DNA of 64,000 bases from Heterodera schachtii (lineage: Eukaryota; Nematoda; Chromadorea; Rhabditida; Heteroderidae), in NCBI GenBank assembly GCA_023374025.1, contig SIJG01000004.1, positions 3,935,587 through 3,999,586 on the forward strand. Direction: 5' to 3'. This document shows, one piece after another, positions 43,171 through 54,900 of this stretch. Position 1 is the stretch's first letter; each line of letters starts with the position of its first letter. The notes under the pieces were generated by a model. The model ran no database searches and was not told where the DNA came from. It saw only the letters and a list, made by a program, of their open reading frames with translations. Made by a program: the position numbers and the translations under genes.

Positions 43171-43376
43171 TTTTTAGTAGACAAACACAAGAGACAAAAG
43201 GATTAAGAGATATAATAGTCGGCACATCAGAAAAAACAAAGAGAATGTTTTTGCGAAATGGCAAAGGGAATGGACGAAGGGATTAGTTTGGAATAACAAA
43301 TTCAGCATCAAAGGGAAGAGAGAGCAGCCATTGTAAAGGGAATAAAATAAATACAATGTTTAACTTAATTTAAATA

Positions 43377-43590
43377 TCAACAAAACGGTGTCCCGGGTCC
43401 GAGTGATTCAGGACTTTGTTCAAGTAGCCAAACTGATTTAACCGAGCATAGGCACACCCAACAGTCGGTGTGAATTTTGGTCCCAACAGCGATATGCCAT
43501 TGTATTATTGGAATTAAAACATCCGCACTTCGAATGTTTTCAGGGCAAACCACAAGGCGAAAATCCTCTGGCCCGTCTTCGATCATTCCT
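43377..43590 (-). pseudogene. ISXO2/Merlin-type transposase fragment
   Basis: Minus strand: GPEDFRLVVCPENIRSADVL followed by IPIIQWHIAVGTKIHTDCW. This matches the conserved block of ISXO2-like (DDE, IS1595/Merlin) transposases, where the Asp of HTDCW is a catalytic residue. One frame shift later the text resumes as YARLNQFGYLNKVLNHSD. Only this central block is found, so it is a remnant. It is the only transposase coding sequence I see in the window. Confidence 0.72.
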
Positions 43591-44344
43591 TAACATGAAA
43601 AACATTTTTTGTTTAAAATTCATGGCAGCCGCATTTAATTTCGCAAAAAGGAGCATGCGAAGACGGAGCAAGTAGTGGGGCGAGACGGAGGGCGGATGAC
43701 GCGCGGGCTTCTTCCGGAGTCTCGCCCCACCTACTGGCCACCATAGTCGAATGTGCGCTGGCTTTTAGCGCAATTTATTAAACTTAAATTACCTATCACC
43801 CAATGTCCTTCAAAGGAACGGCCTCGATTATACTTGCGCTTCCCGAATTTGCTCTCGTCCAACTACAATTTTATTTACGCCGCCGATTTGTCCATTCCAA
43901 TTTTATAAAAATTAGTTCAAAGAAAAATAACCATGCTGCAATAGTATCCGATCCTAAGAAGGTGCCCTTGTCATTTTCTACTGCTTCTCTCGTGCATTTT
44001 ATATTTTTTGTAACCAATGAAAAGTTAAAATAAATTGAATATTATGTTTGATTTTTTCAATTTAAATCAAAGAAAAAATTCATCTGAAAATTATGTGAAT
44101 CGCCGGCGCTCCTAAAATCCCCAATTTTTCCTAAAATTAGCTCAAAATACAAAATTGGGTAGTTTTTTGGTGAAAAGTCTAAATGCCCGGGGTCCAAATG
44201 CCCGGGGTGCAAATGCCCGAGGTGCAAATGTCCGGGCAAGAGGTTGATAGGTCACAAAAACCGATAAACCGATCGCGCTAAATTCAGATTCTTTTACACT
44301 CAAACAAAGAAAAATAAGGAATTTTGATAAAATCGCGTCTAAAG
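43591..44344. other. Intergenic, with a GC-rich hairpin and a short tandem repeat
   Basis: 43668-43732 forms an inverted repeat (AGTAGTGGGGCGAGAC against GTCTCGCCCCACCTACT). 44186-44237 has three or four units of GGTGCAAATGCCCG. An ORF at 43803-44033 is unassigned. Confidence 0.55.
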
Positions 44345-45309
44345 TAGGGTTACACGGGTCCGGGTACCCGACCGGGTCCTAGACCCGGATACCCGGTTTT
44401 TTCACTACCCGGACCCGGACCCGGACTCGGTTTTTTGAAAATCCAATACCCGGTACCCGACCCGGTAGGTCCGGGTCCAACCGGGTCCAAAAGTACACTG
44501 GTAAGAATGGGGGTCTGGATCAAATTGTTGACCAAAGTTGGAGGAAAGGAAAATTTTTTTTAATTAAATTAAGATTTACTTTTAAAAATGAGTAATTTAT
44601 TGCTCCTGTGGCTTAGTGGTTAATCTTTTGGATTCTGTTTCCTGTTTCTCAGGTTCACTTCTTTCTCATAGCGATCTCTTTTAAATATTTTTTAAAGATT
44701 TTGCATTTCATAAATCAAAATTTTAAATAAAATTACTTTCTGCTTTAATAAATAAATATTTAAAAAATGTTGATATAATTTTTATAAAATATCAAAATAA
44801 TAAATTTTGAAGGAAAAATAGCATTTTTGCATAAATTTTCGATTTTCCTTGTTGGTGCCCCTCCAAAACGTACAAATTTCGCTAAATTTTTCCGAAAGTC
44901 CACAAAACTACTAATTTTTTGCTGAAAATCTGCTAAGAATATGGCCAAAATTCCCAATTTTTTCCCGGCGGCGCCTGTCGGCACCGCCGGACTAGAAATT
45001 CTTTTTTTCTTAAAAAAATTGGCTCAAAATTTAATTATTTTTTTGGACAAAATCTGTTACAAATCGCATTAAGAATTACAAAAAAAAATTCATGGTCGCC
45101 CCTAAATATAAGCTTTTATTTTTAAGAAAAAATTACCTAATTTGAAAAAAAATAAATATTTTTTTGATTTTTTTCAGGACCCGGTTGGACCCGATACCCG
45201 GACCCGGACCCGGTTTAAAATCTTGGACCCGGACCCGGACCCGGCTTTTCAGGACCCGGCAATACCCGGACCCGATTTTTGCCCAAATACCCGGACCCGT
45301 GTAACCCTA
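44345..45309. mobile_element. hAT-type element, 965 bp, with tRNA-like core
   Basis: Inverted ends TAGGGTTACACGGGTCCGGG and ACCCGTGTAACCCTA. Exact 8-base duplication GTCTAAAG at 44337-44344 and 45310-45317. Sub-terminal GGACCCGGACCCGG repeats; a tRNA-like segment at about 44604-44662; the GC hairpin (CCCGGCGGCGCCTGTCGGCA) at about 44964. Confidence 0.92.
44604..44662 (+). other. tRNA-like segment inside hAT element
   Basis: TGGCTTAGTGGTTAATC is a good A box. AGGTTCACTTC, about 40 bases on, is a weaker B box. It corresponds to 45605-45668 in the next element and 4943-5002 in the first one. Confidence 0.6.
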
Positions 45310-45359
45310 GTCTAAAGCCGTTTCAATGACCAATGAATCGAATTTTATTCAATATTTAT

Positions 45360-46156
45360 TAGGGTTACACGGGTCCGAGTACTCGACCGAGTATAGACTC
45401 GGATACCCGTTTTCAATACCCGGACTCGGAACCGGACTCGGTTTTTTGAAAACCCAATACCCGGTACCCGACTCGGTAGGTCCGGGTCTAACCGAGTCCG
45501 AAAATACACTGATAAGAATGGGGGTCAGGGCCAAAATGTTGACCAAAATTGGAGGAAAATTTTTTAATTAATTAATATTTTCTTTAGGAAAATAATAATT
45601 TGTTGCTCATGTGGCTTACTGGTTATTCTCTTGGATTCTGTGCAATCTTTCTCAGGTTCAATCCTTCCTCATTGCGAACTCGTTTAAACGTTTTTTAAAG
45701 ATTTTATTAAAAACTGTTATTTTAATTACTTAAATTAAGCTCCAAAATTTTTAAATAAAAATAACTATTCTTATTTTAATAAATTTTTACAAAAAAAATT
45801 TTTAATTTTTTATAATTTCACCATAAGAAATTTAGAAGAATTTAACCATACTTATATTAGCTAAAATCACAAAATAAATGTGTGTTTAAATAACAATAAA
45901 AAAATTGGGCAAATAACAAAGCGTTTATTTGTAAAATATTATATTTTTCATGCTTTTTTAAGTTATAAGCTTTATTTTCATGAAAAAAAAATTTGAAAAA
46001 TGGATTTTTTTAGGTGTTTTCAGGACCCCGTTTGGACTCGGTACCCAAACTCGGACTCGGTTTAAAAACTAATACCCGGACCCGGACTCGGCTTTTCTGG
46101 GCTCGGTAATGCCCGGACCCGGTTTTTGGCCAAATACTCGGACTCATGTAACCCTA
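45360..46156. mobile_element. hAT-type element, 797 bp, second copy of the family
   Basis: Inverted ends TAGGGTTACACGGGTCCGAG and ACTCATGTAACCCTA. Exact 8-base duplication ATATTTAT at 45352-45359 and 46157-46164. It lies only 42 bases after the first copy's target duplication, yet has its own, so these are two insertions. It has a tRNA-like segment with a canonical B box (AGGTTCAATCC) and lacks the GC hairpin. Confidence 0.92.
45605..45668 (+). other. tRNA-like segment inside hAT element
   Basis: TGGCTTACTGGTTATTC (A box) and AGGTTCAATCC (B box) are about 40 bases apart. No full cloverleaf. Confidence 0.6.
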
Positions 46157-46321
46157 ATATTTATCCAGAATATAATTAAATATGTTTATAAAGAAAATGT
46201 AAAAGAAACAACCAAAAAGATGCAATTATAAATGAATCAGGAAATAAGAAATTATAAGAAGAGGGAATGAATTAGTTTGAAAAAAGAATTTTGCTGCGAT
46301 GCTTGGAACCAAGTAATCCTC

Positions 46322-47887
46322 TCAAGACTCCTCTTGACATTGTTTTTTATTGTCATATTCTTTTGCAGATTCTTTTGCAAGCTCATTCATTTTTTGGTCA
46401 AATTCAATCCGAATTTTCTTAATTTGTTTTAATCCTTTAATTTTTTTCATTGCTTTTTGTATTATTTTACTTGTCCAATTTTGATTTTCATCTTTTATTT
46501 CATGATTCAATTCCTCCTCATTTACCAAATACATATGAAAGCATTTACACCATTCACTTTCATTTTTATTCCAAAAACATTTCCATTTTGCAATTAATAT
46601 TCTGATAACTTCATCTAAACGAATATGATATCTTCTATAACCATCGATAAATATTGGCTTCACTGCTGGCAATTCATTGGCCAAATCAGCGTCTTTAGCT
46701 TAAATATTTTATTTATAAATTAAAAATAAAAAATTTTTGTCAGACCTTCCAGATAAAGTCGGAATAAATATTCATATAAAAGGTGCAAATATTTGCGATA
46801 TTTTTGGCATTTTTTTTTAAGTTCTTTTTTAATATTGGCACATTGCCAATTCTTTCTCATAAAATACGCAATGCTAATAATGTCTTCATATTCGTTCAAA
46901 TGATATTCTTTTACCAGCTTACGTAATTCTATAATGTTTGTTACATTTCCTTTCACCAATTTCGTGACGAAAGCGTCGTATAACTAAAAATTTTAAAGCA
47001 ACATAAATTTAATTCAAGTAATTCAAATTAAATTTATTTTAATTGATGACCAACCAACCCATGTATCTGAATCATCGAATATTGAATCCACAATTAATTT
47101 ATGTTTGTCATCATTTATTTCACCTGCATTCTCTGGCTCGTCCTCTTTTGCATTTTTTAACGTTTTTTTAAACATTTCCTCCAAATTTTTCTCAAAATTT
47201 TGTCGGATAATTCGTTCGGCACTTTCATTTGTTTGCCAATCATTCGACGTGTCAATTGCAAAATCCAAAATTGTTTCATTAATTGTTAATTTTGGTTCAT
47301 TTTCCAATTTCATTAAATGATTCAATCTCTTCTCATTCATTAATTTTGGTTGAAAATTTTCAAGTTCATTGAACAATCTTTTTATTTCATATCCATAATT
47401 AAATCTTTTTTCTGAATTAAAATAAAATTGCGAAATTTTGCTCAAACATTTCACTGCATAAATTATTGGTCCTTCAATATTAATTTCATTTCCTTTAAAT
47501 TCGAATTTTGGCTTCACTGATGGATTTCCGGCGTATTCTCTGAACAAGTATTCGCAGAAAATGTCCAAATATTTGCGATATTTTTGGCATTCTGTCCGTT
47601 CATATTCTTCAAACTTTTCATGAATTTTGTCACATTGCCAATTTTTTCTCATAAAATACACAATGCCAAGGTATGTCTCGTATTTTCGCTTAGAATATTG
47701 GCCAATTTTAATTTGTTGTTGGCCTTTCACAAACGCAATTAGCATTTTATCGTCAAACTAATTAAAATGGATTAGCTATTAATTTCTCTAATCATATTTT
47801 ACTCACCGATGGACTTGCATTTGAAATTGGAATTATTAAATGAGGAGCAATAATTATAAAGGAAATTAAAGAGTAAGAATAAAACAT
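46322..47887 (-). CDS. Secreted two-domain family protein, intact copy (464 aa)
   Basis: Exons 47887-47807, 47757-47059, 46983-46746, 46698-46322; 1395 bases, closed frame. Signal peptide MFYSYSLISFIIIAPHLIIP, cleavage near SNA. Domain 1: YETYLGIVYFMRKNWQCDKI, TECQKYRKYLDIFCEYLFRE, VKPKFEF, LAIDT replaced by FAIDT. Domain 2: YFMRKNWQCANI, KCQKYRKYLHLLYEYLFRLY, LPAVKPIF, LVNEEELNHEIKDE. It ends CQEES and lacks the SSPFS ending. The exon 3 domain is compact: it has no ERTE segment. About 60 bases of 5' flank, including TTCACCTCGCCTTAAAAAT, match the 38733 gene; beyond that lies a dispersed element. Confidence 0.85.
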
Positions 47888-47954
47888 CGGTTATATTGTT
47901 TTTATTTAACAAAATGAAAGAAATTTCTTATTCACCTCGCCTTAAAAATGGGCC

Positions 47955-48690
47955 AATTTTGGCGGATGTCCGTTTTTTGATTAATTTTAAATAATTAAGA
48001 AATTATTTAGAATGTTGGTTTGCCTTTTCAGTAGGCACTATGAGTAGAAATAAATTGAAATGCATAATTTCTTCATAATGGATTGTTTTTTCTAAAATTT
48101 TTATAATAAAATGTTTAATTAATTTTCTATTTTTTTCTAAGTAATATAAATATTATATTTTGTTAAATTTGCAATTAATTAAATGAAAAAAAAAATCTAA
48201 AAATGCATAATATATAATACTATATAATTTATAATAAAACTAGACTAAGAAGGCAGAATTCTAACGCGAAATTATTGAAAATTTACGAAAATTTTGACTA
48301 AAATCTGATAAATAATATATAATAAAAGTGTAACGGAACTTTAGATTTCAATCTTTTGAGAAATTTGATAAGTTTCTTATCGTTTAAAATATGACAAGGG
48401 TTCTACCTAAAAATGCAGCTTAATAGGGATGAAATGAATCCGAGAAAATTTATTTTTTTAAATGGTATTCTCAAGGATAAAAATTCCGATTCGCAAGGAC
48501 ATTATCGAATGTTTTCAAGGACAAATAATTCGATTCTTGGACCCATATTTCAGCAAAATCTAGGTATGAAATGCGGTTGTTGACGAGCTCCAGGCGGATT
48601 TCGTTGGCGAAATGCCTTTGCCAACAATGCTACGCCACCGCCCAGCGCAGCCCTCAAAAAAGTGCCGCGGCGACGGCGTCTGTATGAATT
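47955..48690 (-). repeat. Dispersed element with TGAATCCAG-type tail, copy B
   Basis: Shares CCTTTTCAGTAGGCACTA and the TCCTTGAAAACAT tail with 62640-62960, and the tail with 42350-42410. At its end (minus strand, about 48680-48540) is a GC-rich, Arg-rich open segment (GTFLRAALGGGVALLAKAF), possibly a captured exon. Confidence 0.5.
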
Positions 48691-49030
48691 AATCAAAAGA
48701 GTTTTTTGGAATTTTTTTCAATTGTCAATATATTTGTGTGAAATAAGTTAATTAAATTAAAAATAAGTTGTTTTTTTGCTTGAATCCATTTTTGCATTTT
48801 TAGTGCATATAATTTATTATCCTACTCATGGCAAAAGTAAAAATTTCATTCTTTTTTTCGAATTTTTTTTTAATTTTTGATTTTTAGTGTTTATCTTTTT
48901 TGAATAATTTTTTTTTTTTTTGCGTTTTACCAAAAAGTATAAAAAAGATTGAAATATGCATTAAAAATTACTGAAATATTCAAATAAAATAAGTAAATTT
49001 ATTATGTCCAAAATTCACAGTAAACGCTCA
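48690..49030. other. AT-rich non-coding stretch
   Basis: T runs and TTTTTAGTG repeats; nothing supportable. Confidence 0.5.
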
Positions 49031-49034
49031 TCCT

Positions 49035-49880
49035 AACAGTTCGGCTCGTTCTCGCTCACCATTATGTTGTATGCCATTTCCAGTGTGATCTTTTGCGTGT
49101 AGTCGAACGCGTCGCGAATGGCAATTGCTTCGGGAGAGTCGCTGGGTGGGGCCGGGCACGCCATGGCCAACATGTGTAGGTGTTTTTTCTATTGGTTTCC
49201 ATTGGCTTCGGTGCCATTGCTGACACCAACCGTCCCGTCGGCCGACGACGTCCCAGCGGCAGCGAATGGCATTTACTGAAAGGGGCCGGAAAAAATATTT
49301 TTGTCGTAATTTTAAAAAAAGCAATTTATCAAAACCGTTTTTATGTAATTTTTAATGGTTCTTATTTTTGGGCCCAAAAACCCTATTTGTTGACCCAAAA
49401 AACCCATAAAGAATGTATTTTTGATATAATGGAACCCAATAGCTTTTAAAAACCATGAATTTCTTTAAAAAATTCAAAAAATTTTGAAAGGTTTTTTGTG
49501 AAATTTTTGTTTTTTTTATAAACCGTACTTTGACAATTTTGGAAACCCATAAAGAATTTATGGGATGGACTTTTCTGGACCATAAGAACCATGCGAAAAC
49601 AAACAAACAAACTTCATATGTTCAGCGGGGTCTATCAGACGATGTTGTTGGTGGTGGTGGTGCCGCTGCGATGGCACCCGCACAAAAACACTTGTGGCAT
49701 CCGAGTCATCCGCCACCAGCGCCGCCGGCTCAGCCGAGACGCTATGGACAGCCCAACGGCATCACTTTGCTCCTGCTGTTGGGTGTGAACGTCCTGCGAA
49801 ACAGAGGGCTCTGTTGCTGTTGCCAACTGCAGCTGGGGCGGGGGGAAATGAGAGGCATTTTGAAAAAAATTTTCAGAAAT
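49035..49880 (-). CDS. GC-rich coding-like segments of an unidentified gene (model unresolved)
   Basis: On the minus strand two GC-rich blocks look coding. Block 1 (about 49880-49640) contains QLQLATATEPSVSQDVHTQQ and a Gln-rich stretch. Block 2 (about 49290-49035) follows a CCCCTTTCAG acceptor and contains AAAGTSSADGTVGVSNGTEA. After an in-frame TAG comes ACPAPPSDSPEAIAIRDAF and DYTQKITLEMAYNIM, ending SENEPNC and a stop. The internal stop and unclear phases mean either an unseen intron or a pseudogene. No family recognised; Gln-rich text hints at a regulatory protein only weakly. Confidence 0.35.
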
Positions 49881-49975
49881 GCCGGGAAATTTAGGGGTAA
49901 AAACGAATAAAAAGTGAGGGTTTTTGCCACTGTTTTTGCTGATGTTGGCATTGGAATTGGCACTGTTCGATTCTG

Positions 49976-50325
49976 ATGAAAAGAGGAACAGAAAGTGGAA
50001 CCGAAAGAGGAAGAGAAAGGAAAGAAAAGAGGAAGAGGAACAGGAACATAAAGAGGAACAGAAAGTGGAAGAGAAAGTGGGATAGAAAGAGGAACAGAAA
50101 GAGGAAGAGAAGGAGGAGGGAAAGAGGAACAGAAAGTGTAACAGAAAAAGAACAGAAAGTGGAAGAGAAAGTGGGAGAGAAAGAGGAACAGAAAGAGGAA
50201 GAGAAGGAGGAAGGGAAAGAGGAAGAGGAACAGAAAGTGGAACAGAAAGAGGAAGAGAAGAGGAAAGAAAAGAGGAACAGAAACAGGAACATAAAGAGGA
50301 ACAGAAAGTGGAAGAGAAAGTATGA
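49976..50325. repeat. Polypurine tract, GAAGAGGAACAGAAAGTG units
   Basis: About 350 bases, almost entirely purine on the plus strand, in tandem 18- to 36-base units. Such tracts can adopt triplex (H-DNA) structure. The Lys/Arg/Glu and Phe/Ser/Leu ORFs on the two strands are artefacts. Confidence 0.92.
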
Positions 50326-51655
50326 CCTAAATAGGTTTAGAATCACATTAACATTTTAAAAATTAATTTTTGATATTTTTAGGAATATATTTTCAAAAAA
50401 AAAAGTTTGTTTATTTTTTCACAAGAAATTTCTATAAATTTCAAAAATTCTAAGAACAAATATGTAAAAAAATGAAAAATTTGCTGAAATTTTGGATTTT
50501 TTTTTGAGGATTTCCAAAAATTTCCGTAAAAAATCCTCAAAATATGTAAAAAAAATGAAAATATGTAGGAAAAAATCCAAAATATGTACCAAATATGTAT
50601 AAAATCACGAAAACCACGAAATATGTAAAAATATGTAAATAAAAGTCCCAACTTTTGTTCGCAAACACAAAAAGGAAACTGTTTTTCCTACTATTTCGAG
50701 CATGGAGAAGCCAGGAAAAAAATATGTATTTACATAAATTGGCAGCCCTAGCTATAACGTTGTTTATTTTATTTTGATTGTTGGCATTTTGCATCCGTTA
50801 AGGGGCGCATTGAATTACTTCGGGTAAATTATCCGAAATTCAGGGAAAATACGCCGCAAAATTATGGTCTCAAGATAGCAGAAGTAGAATTTACTCATTA
50901 GAACACATTAAAAGAATCACTCAAGAGGCCAATACTTCGCCCAGGCTCGCATCAATTCTTTAAAAATATCTCCGTCACATTTCTTAAACATTTGAGCGAT
51001 AAATTTTGTCAAAAAATTAATTTTCGACTTTTGATGAAATCGGGTTCGGGGTTCGGAATTGGGCCAAACAGATGTCAGAATCGGTTTTCCCGATCCTGAA
51101 TCCCCTAAAACAAGTTTATCTCAAAAAAGTGATTTTGTTGAAAAATGGATTCTTACTTTTTGTTCGAGTCCGGGTTCATGGTTCGAATTGAGCCAAAATG
51201 GATGCCCGAATCGGGCTTCCGGACCCTGAAAACCCTAAAAAAAGTTTATTAAAATTTTTTTTTTTAATCTGGACACATAACCGTCAAGTACCAAAAATTC
51301 TTAGATTAATTTATTTATCTTATGAAACATTGTGATTAAATGAAGAAAGTTTTGATGCTTTCTCTAGAAATGATGAAATTAATCCAAGTTGTAATGTTTT
51401 ATCTAGAAATAGATGAAATTAATCCAAGAGAAAAGTTCGAAGAGTCCTAAAAATAATGCCAAAATATTTAATATTTTACGGGCTTTGGCAATTTTTCAAA
51501 ATTCAACTAACACGTTTCCGAGAGCCCATGTCTCCGTGCTTTGTCCAAATGGTGCATTGACTCTAATTATCTTGCAATATTTCATTTTGCTAAATTTTTT
51601 ATTCAAGAATTATCATCACGGGAAAAAAAATTTGAAAATTAAATTATTATTTTCT
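50326..51655. other. Non-coding stretch with element remnants
   Basis: 50380-50757 has AAAATATGTAAAAAAATG repeats like the 23591 MITE. It ends GGCAGCCCTA, the inverse of a TAGGGCTGCC end, but no left partner was found. 51040-51250 has two copies of a GGGTTCGGGGTTCGGAATTG-type segment related to the 31391 element. Confidence 0.5.
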
Positions 51656-51919
51656 TTAGAAATAATGTATTAAAAGGAAGGAATTTTTGAGAAAATGGCG
51701 ATTAAATGAAAGTGCCAAATGGGAAAAGAAGACCGAATAATTCATATAACTGAAAAAAGAAAAAAAATATAAACCAGAAGAATCAACATTATGAGTAAAA
51801 AAGGAATTTTTATATAAATGGCGACGAAATGAAAGTGCCAAATGGGAAAAGAAGACCGAATAATTCTCAATGCAAAATGAATTGGAAAAAGTGCCCGGAT
51901 TTTGTGGACAATCAAAAAA
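51656..51919 (-). repeat. Duplicated 3' ends of a family gene
   Basis: The sequence GGCGACGAAATGAAAGTGCC plus AAATGGGAAAAGAAGACCGA (3' untranslated side) occurs twice upstream of the true stop region at 51920, spaced about 130 bases. It parallels the 36912 array at the 3' end of another copy. Confidence 0.7.
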
Positions 51920-54900
51920 TTATGAAAATGGCGACGAAATGAAAGTGCCAAATTTATAATCATATACTTTTTTCAGGGAGAATAATTTTCTATTTTCATT
52001 TTCTGTTTCTTTTGCTTTTTCCAGTTTTGACTCTTCTTCTCTGACATTTTCTTTTGTATTTTCACACAGTTTTTTTATTTTTTGCTCAAATTCTTTTCGA
52101 AGGTTGGCAATTTCAATTTCACTTTTTGTTGATGAATTTTCGCAATTTTCGCAATTTTTCTCTTCTTTAATTTCGTTGTTGAATTCTTCTTCATTTACCA
52201 ATTCCAAATTTTCCAATTCATTTTCATTTTTTTTCCAAAAATATTTCGAATGATCATTCAACGCACTGACAACTTTCAAAATACAGTCCGGAAAATCATC
52301 AATAAATATTGGCTTCACCAATGGTGGCAATTGTTTCGACACTTTCGGATTTTTAGCTTAATAAATTATTATATATATATATATATATATTGTACAAATC
52401 GATGCTGTGAACTGTGTTTGGCTTTAGGAAAGGAGAAGAAAGGGAAAGAAGAGGAAAAAGATAGCGAGATAGAGAAGTGGAGAGAGATATGAAGAGTAAA
52501 AAAGAAAGAAAAATGGCGAGAAAGAGACAGATAAAGAGGGAGAGGGGAGGGGAGGAAAGAGAGCGAGATAGAGAAGTGATAGAGTCATTTTTTTATTAAA
52601 GCATTAAAATGCATGTACAGGTGGGTTAAAGAATGATATTTTGGCGGTTCTGATTCGAATCAAATGAAAATATTTGAAGTGTTCGAGAGGGGTCGAAAAT
52701 CTTTAATTTTTTTAAGTGCACGATTATTTTAGGTTAGGCAAAATGGTTGACCTGGGAGGGAAAATCGAACCCTCGACCTCTCTGGTGCGGCGATCGGCTT
52801 CCCATCAGGGCTGCACGCAACTGGATTTGCAATTATGGAAATCCGTAATCCGTAATTACGGCGATTTTCTCAGTTACGGAAATCCGTAATCCGTAATTAC
52901 GGCGATTTTCTCAGTTACGGAAATCCGTAATCCGTAATTACGGGGGTAATCCAAAAGTCAAATTACGTATCAAAATTAGGAAAAATCCCAAAAATCCGTA
53001 ACCCGTAATCCGTAACTCCAAAACCCCGTAATTTCCGTAATCCGCAATCCGTAATTGCGTGCAGCCCTGCTTCCCATCCAAACCAGTGCTCTTACCCTCT
53101 GAGCTACCATACCATCGCATCAGCCCTTCCCTATTATGAATGTTTTGCATCCGTTTTAAGCGTTTTATCCATCCGCTGGCTTATTCCTTACATTATGGTA
53201 TGTAAGGATGAGGAATTGAGAGAGAGAAATGCAGAGGTTGAGAGAGAGGAATGAAAAGTGAAAGAAAGGAGAAAACTAATAAGGTAACGAGATAGCAAGA
53301 TACAGAAATGGAGAGAGATAGCGAGAAAGAAGGAAAGAGAGAGAGATGAGCGAGATATAAGAAACATATAGAGAAGGTGAAAAGGGTGCTATGTCATTAT
53401 TTAAAAACCATCATTATGTGCGTTATTTAAAAAACCAAAATAAAATTGTTTGCTTATAACTTTGCCTTAAAAAGACCAAATTCCATGATATCATTTGATA
53501 GCCTAAGTGTTCTCTATCAGTCTGCAAAATTTCAAAAAATTTCGTTAAGTTTAAAAAAAGTAAGGCCAAAAATGTTAGAAAATCAAGGTTTTTTGCGTTC
53601 CTCGAGGTATAACTTTTTTGAAATTTAACGAAAATTTTTGAAATTTTGTAGACTTATAGAGAACACTTAGGGCTATCAAATGATATCAAGAATTAAAAAT
53701 TTGGTTGTTTTTGAGCAAAGTTATAAATAATTTTTCGACAAAAATTTTCATAATGATGGTTTTTTAAATAACGGCTCCGCCCCGGTGAAAAGGATAGAGA
53801 AAAAAAGATGAGTATATGGTGAGAAAGAAAAGGAAGAGAAGAGAGAAGACTGTAAGGCAGAACTAATTAAATTCATTATCAATTTTTAATTATTTCAAAA
53901 TAATAATAAATGAAAAGCTTGAAAAATTCTAAAAACCTTCAGCATACAACCGGAATAAATATTCATATAAAATGTCCAAGTATTTGCGATATTTTCGGCA
54001 TTTTTCTTCAAATTCCTCCCCAATTTGGTCACATTGCCAATTCTCTCTCATCAAATACATAACGCCAAGATGGGCTTCAAATGTTTGCGTCCAATGCTTT
54101 TCAATTTTCTCAATTTTGCAAATTCCAGCCGCAATCAGGAAATAATTATATTTATCAATATTTTCATTCTCTTTCACACGATATAAGTAATTTGAATATT
54201 CTTTGGCCATCTTAAAAAATTTCTCAGAATTTGTCGCTTGTCCTTTAATATATGCAGAAAATAAAGCATCATAAATCTAAATTTTGAATTCTATTATTAT
54301 TTGAATGTAAAGTCTCACCCAATTAAATTGATCATGGAAGTTCGACTCCATAAGCATTTGATGTTTGTCATATTTTATATATTGGTCATAATTTATACAA
54401 TTGGCTTTTTTTGCACATTCATCCGCTTTTTCAAATATTTCCCCCAAATTTTCTTTAAATCTTTGTTGAATTATTTCATCAACAATTTCATTTGTTTGCC
54501 ATTCATTCGCTGTGTCAATTGCCAATTGCAAAATCATTTCATTAATCGGCATTTTTTGTTCATTTTTGTTTTTTATTTCATATTTCAATCTCTTCTGGTT
54601 TAACAATTTTGGTTCAAAATTGTCATCCAAATTGAATAAATTATCTAATTTATATTCATATTCTTCTCCCACGTTTTTTATAAAATAAAATTGCGAAATA
54701 CTGGCCAAGCAAAACACCGCATAAATTATTGGCCCTTCAATTTCAATTTCCCTTTTAAATACAAATTTTGGTTTCACTGTGGGAATTCCGAAGTATTCTC
54801 TGCCCAAATATTCGTACAAAATGTCAAAATATTTACGATATTTTTGGCATTCTGTCCGTTCAAATTCTTCAAATTTCTCCCCAATTTTATCACATTTCCA

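Noticed and set aside
43377..43590. Active transposase that could mobilise the local MITEs
   Set aside because: Only a frame-shifted central fragment of ISXO2/Merlin type. The MITEs have hAT-like ends and 8-base duplications, so the families do not match.
49891..50359. Long basic and Phe/Ser-rich ORFs on both strands
   Set aside because: A polypurine repeat keeps all frames open; no independent evidence.
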